Shown here piece by piece: positions 51,933 through 61,907 of a stretch of DNA of 64,000 nt. The notes under the pieces are model-generated. The model did not search any database and was not told where the DNA came from. It saw only the letters and a list, made by a program, of their open reading frames with translations. A program made the position numbers and the translations under genes. Within the stretch, counting starts at the first letter, position 1. Every line of letters begins with the position of its first letter. The DNA lies in NCBI GenBank assembly GCA_900316005.1, contig ONBH01000001.1, positions 62,001-126,000 of the forward strand, written 5' to 3'. This DNA comes from an uncultured Bacteroidales bacterium. Lineage in GTDB: Bacteria > Bacteroidota > Bacteroidia > Bacteroidales > Paludibacteraceae.

Positions 51933-52961
51933 TTATTTTTTAACCAATTTTCTAAGTAACTTATCTATAGCACGTACTATGATATTATTTTTATATGATT
52001 GAGTCCATTCCAAATAATGATGCACACATTTCACGTACCATGGTCGAGGATCTTTTATATGGTAATAATCCATAAACTCTGAAGTCCATATTTGCAATTT
52101 GGCCATTGTGGGCATCGGATATTTATTCAACCGTTCATATATATAATCGTCCATCCAGCAATGCGGTTCGTCTAATTCTACATTGTCCCATAGACTCCAG
52201 CCGTCTTTTTCCTGAGTAAAAATCCACTCATCCGGCAAATCGAACTGCTCTTTCGGATATGTGTTGCTTCCGATATATGAGCGTCCAAGTGAATAAGGTG
52301 GACGCTGATTAACTTGCCAATCGACAAACATATAGAACCGCTCCTTGGCGCGAACTCTGTTCTGTGGAGCCGGGCCAAGATGTAGTACGCGAAAGTCCTT
52401 GACATAAGTCATATCATGCTCGTCCAGGGGATACGGAATACGCATTGAGTGCATTTCGCGTACATAATTACCGTGCGGTTCTACTCCATCGTCATGGAAT
52501 AGCCATGGATACGGATCACGATTGTTGTAATAATGCTTCTTATCGTGCGTTAGTTGCGCCCAATGGAACCAGAAGACAGCTCCTGGTTTTGAATGCATGA
52601 TGCGTTGCCAATCCTCAGTCTCAAATGCGTTAGCAGCCAATATTTCATCCGCATCCAATCCCCAAAGCAGCGTATCACGACCTGCTGACACTTCACGAGC
52701 CTTTGCAACTAATATACGTTGCCGTTCAGCCTCATTGAATTCTGTATTGGGATTATTTATAAGAATTACTTCAGCACGTTTATCTTGAGAGGATTTACTG
52801 TGATTGGCGAATTCATGAACAATCTCACGAGTGCCATCTGTTGATTGTTGATCACAAATGATTACATAATCTGCCCAGCGAGTTGCAGATTCAAGAAATG
52901 CTCTTATAACCCACGCTTCGTTGCGTGTCGGAGTCATAACGATGTGAATAGGTGAGTTCAT
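51933..52961 (-). CDS. GT2-like glycosyltransferase
   Basis: 342 residues. PIHIVMTPTRNEAWVIRAFLE, IICDQQSTDGTREIVHEFA and GLDADEILAANAFE (DxD) give a GT-A fold of the glycosyl transferase 2 type lacking membrane segments except none obvious. The C-terminal half with WIFTQEKDGWSLWDNVELDEPHCWMDDYIYERLNKYP is specific to this subgroup, which I cannot name. Acts in the cytoplasm on the glycan precursor of this locus. A 5' fragment of a sister copy lies at 49991-50028. Confidence 0.82.
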   Translation of the reverse strand: MNSPIHIVMTPTRNEAWVIRAFLESATRWADYVIICDQQSTDGTREIVHEFANHSKSSQDKRAEVILINNPNTEFNEAERQRILVAKAREVSAGRDTLLWGLDADEILAANAFETEDWQRIMHSKPGAVFWFHWAQLTHDKKHYYNNRDPYPWLFHDDGVEPHGNYVREMHSMRIPYPLDEHDMTYVKDFRVLHLGPAPQNRVRAKERFYMFVDWQVNQRPPYSLGRSYIGSNTYPKEQFDLPDEWIFTQEKDGWSLWDNVELDEPHCWMDDYIYERLNKYPMPTMAKLQIWTSEFMDYYHIKDPRPWYVKCVHHYLEWTQSYKNNIIVRAIDKLLRKLVKK

Positions 52962-52968
52962 TATAATA

Positions 52969-54618
52969 TCATTTGCCTTTATACAACCATTTACTAAGCC
53001 ACGTTGGGAGGCTATAGAATATAGTTCCGCGTTTCCACATGGTATGATGTTTTAGGACGTTTAGAGGTAAGTGTAGAAATGAGTTGTCCACGTATGGGAT
53101 ATATCCTCTATTAGGATGAAGTCCATAGAACTCATTTAAGGCTTTTAGGTAATGTTTGTCTGGAAAGAGAAAGAAGTTGGCTAACTGCGGAAGCGCGTAA
53201 AGCCTAAATATGTCATCAGCATAGTGATGCAGACCTAATTGGACAAAATCATCTGTATATGCATCTAATGCATCATTGCGCCATATGACATGTTCTTGCA
53301 GGTTATCCAATCGGTATTCTTTCTTATCTTCTGCGTCCAGCACCGGTTCATACTCCTTTCCGTTGTGTACATATCCAATGGTTCGTTTCTGTGTATTCAA
53401 AGGGAAATACAGCTCATACATATACCAATTGCTTGGCAATTTACGTAAAGCAATGCTTAAGTGGTTCAAGTACAAATCATCCAACTCTGTATAATAATCT
53501 AATCCATCCAACTGTTCGGTTGTTTTAGGACACACTTCAAAGAAATAGCCATATAGAGATTTGAATCCATTACGGGTAAGTATTTCATTCAAAACTTGCA
53601 ATGTCTTCCCACTTGAACGTACATCCACAATGGCATTCTTGTTAGATTGAGTAGCCAAACCTATTTGTTTGAAATAACCTACTTTCGTCTCTTCATCTCC
53701 CTCATATAAAGAAGTTCTTGATATGTATAGATAGTGAATACTGACATCAGGGAACAAGGTTTGAAATTTTAGTGCAATCCTATAAAACGGATATGCGTCG
53801 CGCGCGCAAAAATACAATGATTGTACGCCTTTATGCTGTGCGTCTGCCATCACACGATAGACAAATGAGACAAACAAAGGAGCTATAATATCCAACATAA
53901 AGTCTTTGTGTGCTGAACGCTCACTTTGTAAAGCAATACTACGACTTATTCCGGCTAACATACTACCCCATTGATAATGTAATGAAGGCATTTCTCGCAT
54001 TGTTTGTTGATAAGGAGTATATCCATAAGAGACGAGATGAGTATGAATCCCCAACTTACACGGTACTTTTACGTCACTATTGACGTTATCCCCGTAGTGA
54101 TGCCACTCTTTATATGCTATATTCTCGTGTTGTTGGATTATTTTATATAACTCGCCGCTTGCTTTGGTCGCTCCATACTCACATGATACATATATAGCAT
54201 CTCCTTCTTCCCACAGTCCAGCGTCTTTAAGAATGGGCAGCAAGAAGTCCTTTTCTAAATACATGTCAGAAATGAACATTATACGGTGTCCGGCTTTCCG
54301 CAAGGAATCAATCTTTTCCACCATGGCAGGTAATGGACAAAGCATCTCTTGCTCCACCTCTTTCTCTAATGCTATCAGTTCGTCATTGGAACGCAAGTCT
54401 TCATGACTAAAATGAAATGCCTCATATATATCAGAAAGATTCTGATTATTAGACCAAGATCTTTCTTCTGCCTCGATACGAGCAGCCACAAACGCTCGTT
54501 TGCACTCTGTTGATACCGGCTTGACAAACACACGTTCTGCCAAGACATCAAACACGTTCTTTGCCTGTCCACACTTGCGAATAAGACAAGTGTCAAAAAT
54601 ATCAAAACTGTAAGTCAT
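52969..54618 (-). CDS. HAD-like protein of polysaccharide loci (COG5610 type)
   Basis: 549 residues. N-terminal HAD motif SFDIFDTCLIRK (I), IMFISDMYLEKDFLLPIL (II), KASGELYKII (III Lys) and HYGDNVNSDVKVP (IV), in order over residues 4-175. The remaining ~370 residues have CARDAYPFYRIALKF and VDVRSSGKTLQVLNEI, typical of long HAD proteins found in capsule and O-antigen clusters. Phosphatase or phosphotransferase action on a sugar phosphate or a glycosyl carrier is plausible; function is not established. Overlaps the GT8 gene by 4 bases. Confidence 0.8.
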   Translation of the reverse strand: MTYSFDIFDTCLIRKCGQAKNVFDVLAERVFVKPVSTECKRAFVAARIEAEERSWSNNQNLSDIYEAFHFSHEDLRSNDELIALEKEVEQEMLCPLPAMVEKIDSLRKAGHRIMFISDMYLEKDFLLPILKDAGLWEEGDAIYVSCEYGATKASGELYKIIQQHENIAYKEWHHYGDNVNSDVKVPCKLGIHTHLVSYGYTPYQQTMREMPSLHYQWGSMLAGISRSIALQSERSAHKDFMLDIIAPLFVSFVYRVMADAQHKGVQSLYFCARDAYPFYRIALKFQTLFPDVSIHYLYISRTSLYEGDEETKVGYFKQIGLATQSNKNAIVDVRSSGKTLQVLNEILTRNGFKSLYGYFFEVCPKTTEQLDGLDYYTELDDLYLNHLSIALRKLPSNWYMYELYFPLNTQKRTIGYVHNGKEYEPVLDAEDKKEYRLDNLQEHVIWRNDALDAYTDDFVQLGLHHYADDIFRLYALPQLANFFLFPDKHYLKALNEFYGLHPNRGYIPYVDNSFLHLPLNVLKHHTMWKRGTIFYSLPTWLSKWLYKGK

Positions 54619-55553
54619 CGTTTAATTGTATCAGTTTTAATCATCAATCCAAGCGGCCATAATAACCACCGTTTAATGAAATAGTTAAACTTTTTATGCG
54701 GAGGATATGTGTCGTTCATATTCTTCCATGGCGACAAGCGTTTGTATTGATGCCATTCTCTATTATATGGAAGATTATAGTATGCCACACACCATGGTTT
54801 TGATTGATTGTAATGGATGATCTTCGGATTCGCAGATAGCACCTCTTTTTGAATTCTGCTTGGCAATAAGTCGAAATAGGATTGCTTCAACAATCCCATT
54901 TGGTAGTTCCATTCGATTCCAACATGTAGCTTGCTATCCAGTAAAACTGCATTCAGTACATCCTGATCAGGCCATAATATACGTTCTCTGTAATTGCAAA
55001 CATAGTTTTTAAATCGGCTAAAGATATCATGCTTTCGCCAATAGTCCAAATTGATTAACAACATGCCTGAATTGAAATACCGTAATTCTGGAGTGTATTT
55101 CAACCGTGAGAAATTGCTGTTTATTCCACTACACATATCGTCCACTACGGCAGTACTATTATTCGCTAGATCTACATCATATAAATCCGCAAGAGGGGCA
55201 TTAACTACTATGTCGCAATCCAGATATAACACTTTGCTCACGTTATGAGATATTAGTTCTGCGGCCGCTAAACGATAATACACAGCCTTTGTAAAATGTG
55301 AATTCTCAGGTAATGGCCATTCTTCGAACAATTTTGTATCAATTAAAAGATATTGAATGGATGCGTCATATTTTTTCTCTAATTCCTTAAACTTCGCAAT
55401 ATTAGCGATTGTTAATGGCTTGTCTATTATTACAAAAACATTAACCACAGCGTCTTTATTGTTTTCAAAAACGCTCGTTAGCATTATGCCACAATACGGA
55501 ACATAGTTGTCATCTGTAGCACAGAGAATATTGATAGTTTCTTTCATAATCAT
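54615..55553 (-). CDS. GT8 family glycosyltransferase
   Basis: 312 residues. INILCATDDNYVPYCGIMLTSVFEN, KVLYLDCDIVVNAPLADLY (DxD) and YFNSGMLLINLDYWR plus WPDQDVLNAVL and IIHYNQSKPW (His motif) are the full GT8 signature; retaining enzymes that add glucose or galactose from UDP-sugars to LPS cores. Soluble, peripheral. Both ATG 55553 and ATG 55547 are possible starts; ILC begins soon after either. Confidence 0.9.
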   Translation of the reverse strand: MIMKETINILCATDDNYVPYCGIMLTSVFENNKDAVVNVFVIIDKPLTIANIAKFKELEKKYDASIQYLLIDTKLFEEWPLPENSHFTKAVYYRLAAAELISHNVSKVLYLDCDIVVNAPLADLYDVDLANNSTAVVDDMCSGINSNFSRLKYTPELRYFNSGMLLINLDYWRKHDIFSRFKNYVCNYRERILWPDQDVLNAVLLDSKLHVGIEWNYQMGLLKQSYFDLLPSRIQKEVLSANPKIIHYNQSKPWCVAYYNLPYNREWHQYKRLSPWKNMNDTYPPHKKFNYFIKRWLLWPLGLMIKTDTIKR

Positions 55554-55554
55554 A

Positions 55555-56475
55555 TTAGATAAGGATTCCTAAATGCCGTTCAAGACTTCCGCTCAACCAG
55601 AAAATAAAATCATCCATCTTCGAGAAGCCTTCTCCCCTTTTGATGCCCCAAAGTTTCAATACTTGCTCTCTAATGGTTTCATTGTCGTAATGATCTGTTT
55701 GATAGTGTCGAGCCTTTCTTCTTAAAACCATCATTTTTTGCCACCAGTTTAACGGATAAACCTCGGAGATATAATCATAAACGAGTTTATCTTCTTTAGC
55801 AACCAAACCACGGGTAGCATTTGTGCCTGTAACAGAAGTGCTGTTTTGTCTGAAATATGTCAAGTTTTTACCCACTTTGGCACAATTCCCATATTGCAAG
55901 ATCTCACTCCAAAAGCGCAAGTCTCCAGCACTTTTGTATGTCACATAATCTTTAGAGATATGCGAATACGCTTCTTTACTAAAGATGACACCACTGGCAT
56001 TCCTTATATCACAATAGCGAATTAAACGATTGCAAATGTAATCTTTACCGTTGTAATATCTGGTTTTTCTCTCCTTTTGTTTTATGGTATATTCATTGCT
56101 AAAAATAATATATTGCGAAAATGCGACCACTACATTCGGCCATGCCATGTATGCTTTTAATAATTCATCCAGCATGTTCAACTCGCAATAGTCATCACTT
56201 TCAGCAATCCATATAATTTCTCCTTTAGCAAGAGAAATTCCTTTCTCCCATTGCCTAAACACCGATCCTGAATTTCGTTCGTTCACCACTATTTGCGATA
56301 GATGTGGATTATCTTTATAACGATGAATCACATCCAAGCTATTATCAATTGAGCAATCATCAAGTACAATCACTTCAAAGTTCTGATATGTTTGATTGAA
56401 CACACTATCTAACCGCTGCTCTAAAAATCGAGCATGGTTGTAGTTGGGGATGATAACAGAAACTAGCGGATTCAT
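55555..56475 (-). CDS. GT2 family glycosyltransferase
   Basis: 306 residues. PLVSVIIPNYNHARFLEQRLDSV, VLDDCSIDNSLDVI and WIAESDDYCEL show an active GT-A fold with the ExD-type metal site. RQWEKGISLAKGEIIW is a family block. The C-terminal part is highly charged and specific. Its start overlaps the stop of the next gene upstream by 4 bases (ATGA), so the operon is translationally coupled here. Confidence 0.88.
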   Translation of the reverse strand: MNPLVSVIIPNYNHARFLEQRLDSVFNQTYQNFEVIVLDDCSIDNSLDVIHRYKDNPHLSQIVVNERNSGSVFRQWEKGISLAKGEIIWIAESDDYCELNMLDELLKAYMAWPNVVVAFSQYIIFSNEYTIKQKERKTRYYNGKDYICNRLIRYCDIRNASGVIFSKEAYSHISKDYVTYKSAGDLRFWSEILQYGNCAKVGKNLTYFRQNSTSVTGTNATRGLVAKEDKLVYDYISEVYPLNWWQKMMVLRRKARHYQTDHYDNETIREQVLKLWGIKRGEGFSKMDDFIFWLSGSLERHLGILI

Positions 56476-57458
56476 TTGTTAGATATTTTATGTTCTATGT
56501 GCCACATTATATGCGGGGCATATTTTATTAATAGTAGGTGTATATACGCTTTGAGGGGACGATTTTCCCGCAAAAGGTGATTTGAGGTAGAGTGCATATA
56601 TCGCACCGCAATAAAATAACAAGTTTTATCACTTTCTTTATCGCGAACAATCTTTACACATTTAGACAATTGATCAATTTTTAACCAATTTATCAATTCA
56701 GTCCGCTCCACATACTTTTCAATAAATATCTGGATATTCTCTATATATGCAGTGTCAAGTTTGCACATAGATCGACGACAAATACTATCTTCACGCATCC
56801 TATAATGGTAAGAATAGAGAGGAACATCTATACATTTATAATGATTACTTTCAATAATAGGTATTGAATGTATCGCAAATAATGTATCTTCATTTATTCT
56901 ACCTTCTATAAAACGCAATGTACCAGGTAGTATTCTCTTGTCATATAATTTTGCTGTCGATGCATGATTACATTGCTGCGTTAATATTTTATATGCATAT
57001 TCATTGGACTCAATTATTCTCGGTGTGTCGAAGATCCAATCATCTCTGTAAATACTATCACCCAAATCTGTATATTTAGTAAAATAACTAATCGCAAGCG
57101 CATAATCCCCCGAAGTGATGGCATCATATAACACCTCTATTGCATTTGCATCAATATAATCGTCACTATCCAAGAAATAGATGTAGTCTCCTTTTGCATT
57201 ATCCAAGCCAGTGTTCCGTGCCGCACTCAATCCTCTGTTTCTATCGTGATGAAGAATGCGATATGTTACACGTCCATTGCATTTGTTGATAAACTCTTGA
57301 GCGATATGTATGCTCGCATCAGTTGCGCAATCGTCCACCAAAACACATTCAATCTCGCCTTGATATGTTTGTTTTTCGACCGATTGCAGACATTCCTCAA
57401 TGTATTGCTCTACATTGTAAACAGGTATAATTATGCTTATTATAGGTAACTGCTTCAT
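56472..57458 (-). CDS. GT2 family glycosyltransferase
   Basis: 328 residues. PIISIIIPVYNVEQYIEECLQSV, LVDDCATDASIHIA, HHDRNRGLSAARNTGLDNAKGDYIYFLDSDDYI (all GT2 boxes, DSDD metal site near residue 100). The end IHLLLIKYAPHIMWHIEH has a weakly hydrophobic stretch that may sit on the membrane. Likely one of three successive sugar additions to the repeat unit. One base separates it from the deacetylase. Confidence 0.9.
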   Translation of the reverse strand: MKQLPIISIIIPVYNVEQYIEECLQSVEKQTYQGEIECVLVDDCATDASIHIAQEFINKCNGRVTYRILHHDRNRGLSAARNTGLDNAKGDYIYFLDSDDYIDANAIEVLYDAITSGDYALAISYFTKYTDLGDSIYRDDWIFDTPRIIESNEYAYKILTQQCNHASTAKLYDKRILPGTLRFIEGRINEDTLFAIHSIPIIESNHYKCIDVPLYSYHYRMREDSICRRSMCKLDTAYIENIQIFIEKYVERTELINWLKIDQLSKCVKIVRDKESDKTCYFIAVRYMHSTSNHLLRENRPLKAYIHLLLIKYAPHIMWHIEHKISNK

Positions 57459-57459
57459 T

Positions 57460-58377
57460 TTATATTCTTATGGATTTTCTTTCATTTAATGATATCCTTG
57501 GTATTAGATACCGATTGACTCGCTGTCTTAATGTTCCATTCACACTAAATCCGAGTTGATACCCTGCGGTCTTGGCTGCAATCGCCACTTCGGGGCAAAT
57601 ATCGGATTGTGTTCCGAAAGGATAAGATATATATTTAATATCCTTGCTAATATTCTCTTCAATAATTGTTTTACTTTGTTTGAACTCCTGCAGGATATCA
57701 CGATCTGCCATGTATTTTGTTTTACAATGAGTAACACAATGTGAACCGATTGTGCATAGTGGTGAGTTGGATAATTGGCAAACCTCATCCCAGTTCATTG
57801 TAATATCTTCCCAATATTTTTCCTTGTTGTAGGAATCAAATTCTCTAATAAATCTTTCTTCAAGCCCCACTTGATCCCAAGATAATATCATAGTCCGTAA
57901 ATCCCAAAATGTCTGGTTTTTAGCTGTCTCACTTGAGCAATCATAACATTTCCCTGCTACATGCATCGAGGTATTGTCCTTAATCATGCGCTCGATAATA
58001 AACGGCCAGTTGAATGGATATTGTTTTTCTATAAAGTTAGTTGTCACAAACACTGCAAAGGGGATGTTGTTTTTCTCGAAGAAAGGCAATCCTTCTATTA
58101 GATTATCTCTATATCCGTCATCAATTGTAAAGCAAATAAAAGGACGCTTTCTGCAATTAAATGTATGCAGTCTTTTGTGCAAATCATCCAGAGATATAAA
58201 ATCATGGCTATCCCTGTGCTCGTCTACGTATTGTTGAAGCCAGTCTATTGAGACTTTTAATTCCTCTACACTATCAGACCGATCGGGGTCGTGTTTCCCG
58301 ATTCGATGTAGCATTACTACTTGGCCTATTTCCGGGTTTAAAGTCTTATGATAAATATCTAATAGCAGTTTTTTCAT
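57460..58377 (-). CDS. NodB-type polysaccharide deacetylase
   Basis: 305 residues. VVMLHRIG, the catalytic FICFTIDDGYRDNLIEGLPFFEK (Asp-Asp), IGSHCVTHCKTKY (His pair) and ISYPFGTQSDICPEVAIAAKTAGY complete the NodB set. No signal peptide visible, suggesting cytoplasmic action on lipid-linked glycan or a precursor; an N-acetyl or O-acetyl group is the expected target. Overlaps the F420-like gene by 4 bases. Confidence 0.88.
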   Translation of the reverse strand: MKKLLLDIYHKTLNPEIGQVVMLHRIGKHDPDRSDSVEELKVSIDWLQQYVDEHRDSHDFISLDDLHKRLHTFNCRKRPFICFTIDDGYRDNLIEGLPFFEKNNIPFAVFVTTNFIEKQYPFNWPFIIERMIKDNTSMHVAGKCYDCSSETAKNQTFWDLRTMILSWDQVGLEERFIREFDSYNKEKYWEDITMNWDEVCQLSNSPLCTIGSHCVTHCKTKYMADRDILQEFKQSKTIIEENISKDIKYISYPFGTQSDICPEVAIAAKTAGYQLGFSVNGTLRQRVNRYLIPRISLNERKSIRI

Positions 58378-59552
58378 CGTTTAATAAACTTTTTAATCAT
58401 TCTTTTGAGCTTTTTCCATTTTGCATGCCAAGAATAATGCCTGTACACAAACTCTTTTATACTATCATGCATTGCTTGTTCTGCTGCCTGGTCATAATCT
58501 CGTGTTTTCTTATAAGTAGACACAAACACATCGCGTATCTCCGGTCTTGGTGTTGGATGCTGCAACATGCTTTCATAATCATATGCTTCGCTAAATGGAC
58601 GCTCATCTATTTCTATTCTACCTTCTAAGTCCCTCAGTAGTTGCTCGCCCTTACTCGTATTAACTAAGAGACAACTCACATTTTCAGGGGAATAGTAGAT
58701 AGGACTTATTCTACCTAATCCAGAGAAGTCGGAGATTGTTATGTCTCCCAGACGCTCTATTTGAGCATATTGGCAATTATAACAATTTTCTCGATAACAA
58801 ACACCCCCATGGTAACCATGTTGGTATAAGTCATCTGATAAGTTATCTGTCTTATAGAGGAGTTTCCCTTTTTTACGAATCGTAAAGCAAAACTTTGCGG
58901 TCTTCAGTTTAGGATCTCGGAACTGAACTTGCAACTCAGCGTCTTTGATTTTTATTATATTGTTAACATGTTGCTGTAAATAGATCCAAGGCATAACACC
59001 ATGGCAGATTATATCAACCAGAATGAGATTGTCGTAATCTTTCCCTAAGAAAGACTTAACACCAGCCACCTGGCAAGGTAGTCCTATAAACAACACTCTT
59101 TTGCTGTCCTCCAATTGCTTTTGAATAGAGTGATACACATCCCCCATTTCGCTATAAACATACTTTGAATTCCGGACTTTCAATATATCTTCATACGAAT
59201 TAACGGGAATAAAGTGCGCCTCTTGTTCAGAATTGAGATAAACTCCATAAGATGATCCACTTATTGCTATAAAGTGCCGGTATAATTCGGACGCAATTCC
59301 TCCCGATGCGGAAGTTATGCGGGTATCCTTGTTTGTGCTCCATGCAGCATATACCTTAATGGGACGTTCACCTTTTAGATCCTGATTATTCGGACATGTA
59401 TCATAGCATTTTCCGCATGACACACATATAGTTTCATCAATGATCGGATAAGTTACGCCTAAGTCATCTTCTCGCATTGATATACAATGCAGTGGACACG
59501 TGTTTACACATGCCTCACATCCCGTACAAATATTTCTGCTACAAATTTCCAT
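58374..59552 (-). CDS. F420-hydrogenase beta-subunit-like Fe-S protein of glycan locus
   Basis: 392 residues. Two 4Fe-4S motifs at the start (CTGCEACVNTCP and CVSCGKCYDTCP), then the FrhB-type N and C domains (SASGGIASELYRHFI, LFIGLPCQVAGVKSFLG, DIICHGVMPWIYL, CYNCQYAQIERLGDITISDF). In glycan loci this family travels with polysaccharide pyruvyltransferases, as here (the next gene upstream), and may catalyse a flavin-dependent redox step. Donor and role are unknown. Start overlaps the pyruvyltransferase stop. Confidence 0.88.
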   Translation of the reverse strand: MEICSRNICTGCEACVNTCPLHCISMREDDLGVTYPIIDETICVSCGKCYDTCPNNQDLKGERPIKVYAAWSTNKDTRITSASGGIASELYRHFIAISGSSYGVYLNSEQEAHFIPVNSYEDILKVRNSKYVYSEMGDVYHSIQKQLEDSKRVLFIGLPCQVAGVKSFLGKDYDNLILVDIICHGVMPWIYLQQHVNNIIKIKDAELQVQFRDPKLKTAKFCFTIRKKGKLLYKTDNLSDDLYQHGYHGGVCYRENCYNCQYAQIERLGDITISDFSGLGRISPIYYSPENVSCLLVNTSKGEQLLRDLEGRIEIDERPFSEAYDYESMLQHPTPRPEIRDVFVSTYKKTRDYDQAAEQAMHDSIKEFVYRHYSWHAKWKKLKRMIKKFIKR

Positions 59553-60639
59553 TTGCTATTGATAAACATTCAGCAATATATTGCCTTCCTTGGGTACGCA
59601 ATTGATTTATTTGTTTAGAGACTAAAATATAATCTATCGTCTCTTCTAATTTCTTAATATCAGCCTCATAGATGAAATGATCATTCAAACCACATAGGCT
59701 CAAGATGGACTCTATTCTTTCTGTTTCGTGATTCGAGTTGAATACAAACGTCTTCTCAAAAAGCAATGAAAATATTACTCCATGGAATGAGGATGTTACA
59801 ACTCTACTCGCATATTTGTAAAGCGACAAGAATTCGAAAGGACCTGCTGTATCAAAGATAAAGGGACTTTTTGAGAGATTGAAATCCGGTGTCAAATATA
59901 CCACTTTCAATCCATACCTTAGCGCATATTCGTTCGCTGTTTTATCAATGACAAAGGAACGCTCTAAATTATAACACAAAATGTAGTCCTCCCCGACCAA
60001 GCGCTTAGGAGTATAATTATCCCATTGTTCTTTTGTTAATAAACAAGTAGGATCTACTACATGAGTAACTTCATTATAACCCCATTTGTTTAAAAGTAAC
60101 CTCAACTGATTCTCTCTTACAGAAATCTTTTTGAAGTTGCTCAAATACTTTTGGCAATGCGCTTTTGTCATGTCATCGTCAAGTGCATTGCCCATACTCG
60201 GCGCATATGAAAACTTATATTTCGCATTAACATGCTCATTTCCCCAATACACGGAATCAAAACCAGAATAAAGCTCATTATTCTTCCATATATTCCAAAT
60301 AGTGTCACTCCCATAGAATGCAGCATCATACAATCTGCCATCGTCGTTAACAATATTCATAATCCGTGAGAATCTCGCGAAGTTTCGATGCCTTATATAT
60401 TTTTTAGAAGCAAATAATAATGCCTTGACGACATACTTTATTTTACTTTTCCATGAGCATTGCCGGAAGTATATACCATCCCACTTCCATAGTTTGTATA
60501 CTTCTGCGTGATAATGTGGCCAATAATCTACAATTTCCACATCGTTATATGTAGTGTCAAGATATTTAGCCAATGCAAATGCTTGCAGCATGGCTCCATA
60601 ATTATCTGCTTTGTGATATGTAACAACCCCTATTTTCAT
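59539..60639 (-). CDS. polysaccharide pyruvyltransferase-family protein
   Basis: 366 residues from ATG 60639 (MKIGVVTYHKADNYGAMLQAF); the upstream in-frame start is inside the previous gene. Features of PF04230: YNDVEIVDYWP, FYGSDTIWNIW, SYAPSMGNALDD, CLLTKEQWDNY, and VVTSSFHGVIFSLLFEKTFVF with the conserved Ser-His. These enzymes add pyruvyl ketals from PEP to hexoses, or act as related glycosyl-type transferases. Couples to the Fe-S gene by a 14-base overlap. Adds negative charge to the glycan if it is a true ketal transferase. Confidence 0.88.
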   Translation of the reverse strand: MKIGVVTYHKADNYGAMLQAFALAKYLDTTYNDVEIVDYWPHYHAEVYKLWKWDGIYFRQCSWKSKIKYVVKALLFASKKYIRHRNFARFSRIMNIVNDDGRLYDAAFYGSDTIWNIWKNNELYSGFDSVYWGNEHVNAKYKFSYAPSMGNALDDDMTKAHCQKYLSNFKKISVRENQLRLLLNKWGYNEVTHVVDPTCLLTKEQWDNYTPKRLVGEDYILCYNLERSFVIDKTANEYALRYGLKVVYLTPDFNLSKSPFIFDTAGPFEFLSLYKYASRVVTSSFHGVIFSLLFEKTFVFNSNHETERIESILSLCGLNDHFIYEADIKKLEETIDYILVSKQINQLRTQGRQYIAECLSIANGNL

Positions 60640-60646
60640 AACTAAC

Positions 60647-61858
60647 TTATACACCTCCATTCATTAAACTTGAATACATCGCTTCTAAATTATGCCCAAA
60701 CAAACATAAAGCGATCACAATTGTAATACCTACTAATATCTTTTTTACATTGGTATTTCGAACATGATGCAAAGCCACTCCATAAATGATAGGTATAGCA
60801 AATAGCCACCCTCCACATGCAATCCAAGGTTGATCTACACCATAACCTAATACTTGAGTAAAGAAAAAATCTACAAGTACACAAACCAAGGCCATTTGGA
60901 CAACCTTGTTTTTGTAATTGAAGAATATGCCATAACCAACCATGCACAAGATAAAGATCACAGGAATATAACACCACCAACTATTATAAGCTCCTAAATC
61001 TCCACTTGTGTTTGCATAGAACACATCTTGCGAGTGGAAGCATATTGGATCGCATATAAAGCCGTTAATAAACATCAGTAGTCGATTCCCTTCTGTTGTG
61101 GTATATTCAAAAGTATCACCCAAGATGGCAGTACTCAAATCAAGACCTTCTATAACAATCCTCTTGTAAAGACCTATCAATGGAATAGTAAATAATAGTA
61201 TAAATAACCAAATGCTTTTGATACATTTTGCACAGTACTGCTTTATACTCTTTGCGTTACAGAGGTTGAGCAGAAAGAATTTTATAGAATTGGTACTAGT
61301 TACCCCTGTTAATAGAGCAAATAACAAATTGTCTGAAAGCGTATTATCTCGCTTTATTTGAATCAAATAGATACACAATAATGAAAAAAGCATCGTCAAT
61401 ACAAATGTTTCCACTTGTGTGGACAAAAGCAATATATGAGCGAACGATGAAAATAAAATTACCACGGTTATTGCATTGCTGATGCTTAACTTCTCCTTCA
61501 ATAGAATTTTATAAATTAACCAATTAGATAAAGATAATGCCAATGCAGAAGTCACAATAAAAAACATCTTAGTGGAAATACCTAATTGCGCTAATATCCA
61601 ACTATAAGGTTTAAAGAACAGCACATATAAAGGATGTCTGAAATGCCAAAATGATAGTGGACGGAATCTAAACATATAAATGTAATGAAAAGATTCATAA
61701 CCTCTTGCTTCTGGTATAGATGCTGTATCTATATACACACTGTATAGAACACCTAAAATAATAAAGAATATAAAAGACACCACAAACACCCAAAATCCAG
61801 GCTTTAGTATGGCGCTTCTTGCAATCTTTCGAATCATATAGGATCTATCCTTATTCAT
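60647..61858 (-). CDS. multipass membrane protein, possible GT-C or polymerase
   Basis: 403 residues with about ten hydrophobic helices from WVFVVSFIFFIILGVLYSVY to ILVGITIVIALCLFG. A long soluble loop follows TM1 (about 50-75, EARGYESFHYIYMFRFRPLSFWHFRHP), which resembles the catalytic loop of GT-C glycosyltransferases. I do not recognise the family with certainty (DUF6080-like is possible). As the only large integral membrane protein of the operon, it may polymerise the repeat unit or transfer a polyprenyl-linked sugar. Confidence 0.7.
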   Translation of the reverse strand: MNKDRSYMIRKIARSAILKPGFWVFVVSFIFFIILGVLYSVYIDTASIPEARGYESFHYIYMFRFRPLSFWHFRHPLYVLFFKPYSWILAQLGISTKMFFIVTSALALSLSNWLIYKILLKEKLSISNAITVVILFSSFAHILLLSTQVETFVLTMLFSLLCIYLIQIKRDNTLSDNLLFALLTGVTSTNSIKFFLLNLCNAKSIKQYCAKCIKSIWLFILLFTIPLIGLYKRIVIEGLDLSTAILGDTFEYTTTEGNRLLMFINGFICDPICFHSQDVFYANTSGDLGAYNSWWCYIPVIFILCMVGYGIFFNYKNKVVQMALVCVLVDFFFTQVLGYGVDQPWIACGGWLFAIPIIYGVALHHVRNTNVKKILVGITIVIALCLFGHNLEAMYSSLMNGGV

Positions 61859-61907
61859 GACGTTCTGTGCACAATTTTGTGTTTCATTCCATGCACCCCT
61901 TTCAAGG

